Source: an uncultured Prevotella sp. (lineage in GTDB: Bacteria; Bacteroidota; Bacteroidia; Bacteroidales; Bacteroidaceae). From it: DNA of 7,049 nt. Below are positions 5,527 through 7,049 of the stretch, in pieces. How positions within the stretch are numbered: position 1 is the first letter of the stretch; each line of letters starts with the position of its first letter. Below the pieces are notes generated by a model that was not told where the DNA came from, searched no databases, and saw nothing but the letters and a program-made list of their open reading frames with translations. A program made the position numbers and the translations under genes. The DNA is taken from the NCBI GenBank assembly GCA_902477645.1, contig CABSIA010000150.1, forward strand, positions 1 through 7,049, given 5' to 3'.

Positions 5527-7049
5527 ATGAAAACATCCATATTTTACTCAATAATCTCATTCGCTGTCCTGACATTTTTTATGCCGCTGAAATCGTTGGC
5601 TAAAGATATTGTGTGGTATGCCGGACATGGCGGGGTGGCCTATCGTGTATGCGAGAAGCCTGCTCCTGTTGTGCAGATCGCTCTCGATATGTTCTCGTCA
5701 GACATGAAGGCTGTGACGGGACACAAGGCTCAACGCAAAAACGGTGCCGTGCTTGAGATTTTCCAGCTCGACAGGCTGACCAATAAGGAAATGAAGGAAC
5801 TGGACAAGCCCAAGATAAATTATATGGACATTATAACGCACAATGATGCTTTTACCATAAGCATTTCTGGAGGCAAAATAGTTGTCGTGGGAAGCAATGG
5901 CAGAGGTACGGCATACGGCATTTTGGAGATGTCGCGGCTGGCTGGCGTCTCGCCGTGGATATATTGGGGCGATGTTGCCCCAGAGCATAAGAGCTGTCTG
6001 AAACTGCCTGACAATTTCTTTACCCGCCAGTATCCGTCTGTTGACTACAGAGGTATTTTCATAAACGATGAGGACTGGTCGTCAAGAGTGTGGACGCAGA
6101 AACTTGAGGGCAAGCATGCCAGAAAGGGAGAAATGGGACCATGTTTCTACAAGCATGTTTTCGAATTATTGCTGCGTTTGAGGGCAAATACCATCTGGCC
6201 TGCCATGCACGAGGGCACAACGGCTTTTTTCAAGGTGAGGGGAAATAAGGAGGTGGCCGACTCGTGCGGTATATTTGTCGGAACATCCCATTGTGAGCCT
6301 TTGTTGCGTAATAATGTCGGCGAGTGGGACGAGAAAAAATACGGACCGTTCAACTTCATCACAAACCGCCGAAATGTTTTGAGCTATTGGTCGGAGCGTC
6401 TGCACGAGGCAAAAGACATGGATGCCATATATACTCTTGGAATGCGTGGCATTCACGACGGCTCTATGCTCGGTGTCAGGACCAAGGAGGAGAAACTCAA
6501 GGGGCTGCAGGATGTTATTGACGAACAGCGTAAGTTGATTGATAAAACTTTTGGACATACAAAACAGAAGGTGCCACAGGTGTTTGTACCCTATAAGGAA
6601 GTGCTGGATATATATGAGAACGGACTGCGTGTGCCCGATGATGTGACGCTTATGTGGTGCGACGACAACTATGGCTACTTGACACGCCTTTCTGACAAGG
6701 AACAGCAGAAACGCAGCGGAGGCGCAGGCGTTTATTATCATCTCAGCTATTGGGGACGTCCCCACGACCACCTTTGGCTTACTACCACGCAGCCGGGACT
6801 TATATACCACCAGATGCGCAGCGCATACGACCACAATGCCCGCCGTTTGTGGATAGTAAATGTTCATGACCCGAAAGTGGCGGCCTACGACCTCAGCCTG
6901 TTCCTCGACATGGCATGGAACATAAATTCTGTGAACGAGAACACCGTTGGGGCACATCTCAGGGCATGGCTCGCACAGCAGTTTGGCGATAGTGTGGCTG
7001 ATAAATTATATCCTGCAATGGAGGAAGCAGTACTCCCTTGTGGAATTAG
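5527..7049 (+). CDS. Secreted GH115 xylan alpha-1,2-glucuronidase (partial, C-terminus beyond right edge)
   Basis: This is an open frame of 507 complete codons from ATG at 5527 to the window edge; the final bases TAG are not in frame as a stop. Residues 1-25 form a signal peptide ending SLA, so the enzyme is exported, probably to the periplasm. Residues about 26-170 form the N-terminal alpha/beta domain, ending in NGRGTAYGILEMSRLAGVSP and WIYWGDV (124-150). The catalytic barrel follows, with YRGIFINDEDW (174-184), NTIWPAMHEGT (ending at 231), GTSHCEP (252-258), LGMRGIHDG (304-312), WCDDNYGY (377-384), GGAGVYYHLSYWGRPHDHLW (398-417), and near the end WIVNVHDPK. These are hallmark GH115 blocks. 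The family removes glucuronic acid or 4-O-methylglucuronic acid from internal and terminal xylose of glucuronoxylan. About half of a typical GH115 (800 or more residues) is visible. Other xylan genes may lie beyond the edge. Confidence 0.95.
   Translation, partial: MKTSIFYSIISFAVLTFFMPLKSLAKDIVWYAGHGGVAYRVCEKPAPVVQIALDMFSSDMKAVTGHKAQRKNGAVLEIFQLDRLTNKEMKELDKPKINYMDIITHNDAFTISISGGKIVVVGSNGRGTAYGILEMSRLAGVSPWIYWGDVAPEHKSCLKLPDNFFTRQYPSVDYRGIFINDEDWSSRVWTQKLEGKHARKGEMGPCFYKHVFELLLRLRANTIWPAMHEGTTAFFKVRGNKEVADSCGIFVGTSHCEPLLRNNVGEWDEKKYGPFNFITNRRNVLSYWSERLHEAKDMDAIYTLGMRGIHDGSMLGVRTKEEKLKGLQDVIDEQRKLIDKTFGHTKQKVPQVFVPYKEVLDIYENGLRVPDDVTLMWCDDNYGYLTRLSDKEQQKRSGGAGVYYHLSYWGRPHDHLWLTTTQPGLIYHQMRSAYDHNARRLWIVNVHDPKVAAYDLSLFLDMAWNINSVNENTVGAHLRAWLAQQFGDSVADKLYPAMEEAVLPCGI

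Noticed and set aside
6166..6957. A 263-codon open frame on the minus strand
   Set aside because: It lies wholly inside the GH115 gene on the opposite strand. The GH115 frame shows many family motifs, while the minus-strand translation resembles nothing known.
7047..7049. Apparent TAG stop at the very end of the window
   Set aside because: In the GH115 frame the last complete codon is ATT at 7045-7047, so TAG is out of frame and the gene continues.

Overview
The window looks like chromosomal DNA from a Bacteroidota organism, most likely Bacteroidales and possibly Prevotellaceae (the genus is inference). The evidence is three exact copies of the Bacteroidota primary-sigma promoter (TTTG-N19-TAnnTTTG), weak or absent Shine-Dalgarno sequences, a short RsmI without the C-terminal extension seen in proteobacterial RsmI, a Bacteroidota-type coiled-coil lipoprotein, a secreted M6 metalloprotease with fibronectin type III domains, and a GH115 xylan alpha-glucuronidase. 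There is no sign of a phage, plasmid, insertion sequence, tRNA, rRNA or CRISPR array.

Layout. (1) 1-1905, minus: the N-terminal 635 codons of a secreted M6 metalloprotease, with its C-terminus beyond the left edge. (2) 1906-2541: a long, T-rich divergent intergenic region holding a leader and promoter for the protease and a textbook promoter for the next operon. About 400 bases in its middle are unexplained. (3) 2542-3596, plus: a two-gene operon of small membrane proteins, a DUF2752 protein and a multi-pass protein of unknown function. (4) 3597-3800: a convergent gap with an unusual array of one inverted and three direct repeat arms (22-base period), flanked by A6 and T6 so that it can terminate transcription from both sides. 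(5) 3801-5347, minus: rsmI followed by a coiled-coil lipoprotein gene that overlaps it by the four bases ATGA. (6) 5348-5526: a compact divergent promoter region. (7) 5527-7049, plus: the N-terminal 507 codons of a secreted GH115 alpha-glucuronidase that runs off the right edge.

Functional picture. The two partial end genes are exported enzymes for protein and glucuronoxylan breakdown, consistent with a gut, rumen or oral commensal. The middle genes serve ribosome maturation (RsmI) and the cell envelope (lipoprotein and membrane proteins). No pathway links all of them, and I do not see a clear new multi-gene system. The best leads are the repeat-array terminator at 3690-3781, the nearly leaderless rsmI start with a perfect palindrome across its start codon, the two alternative hairpins in the protease leader, and the uncharacterised DUF2752/multi-pass pair.
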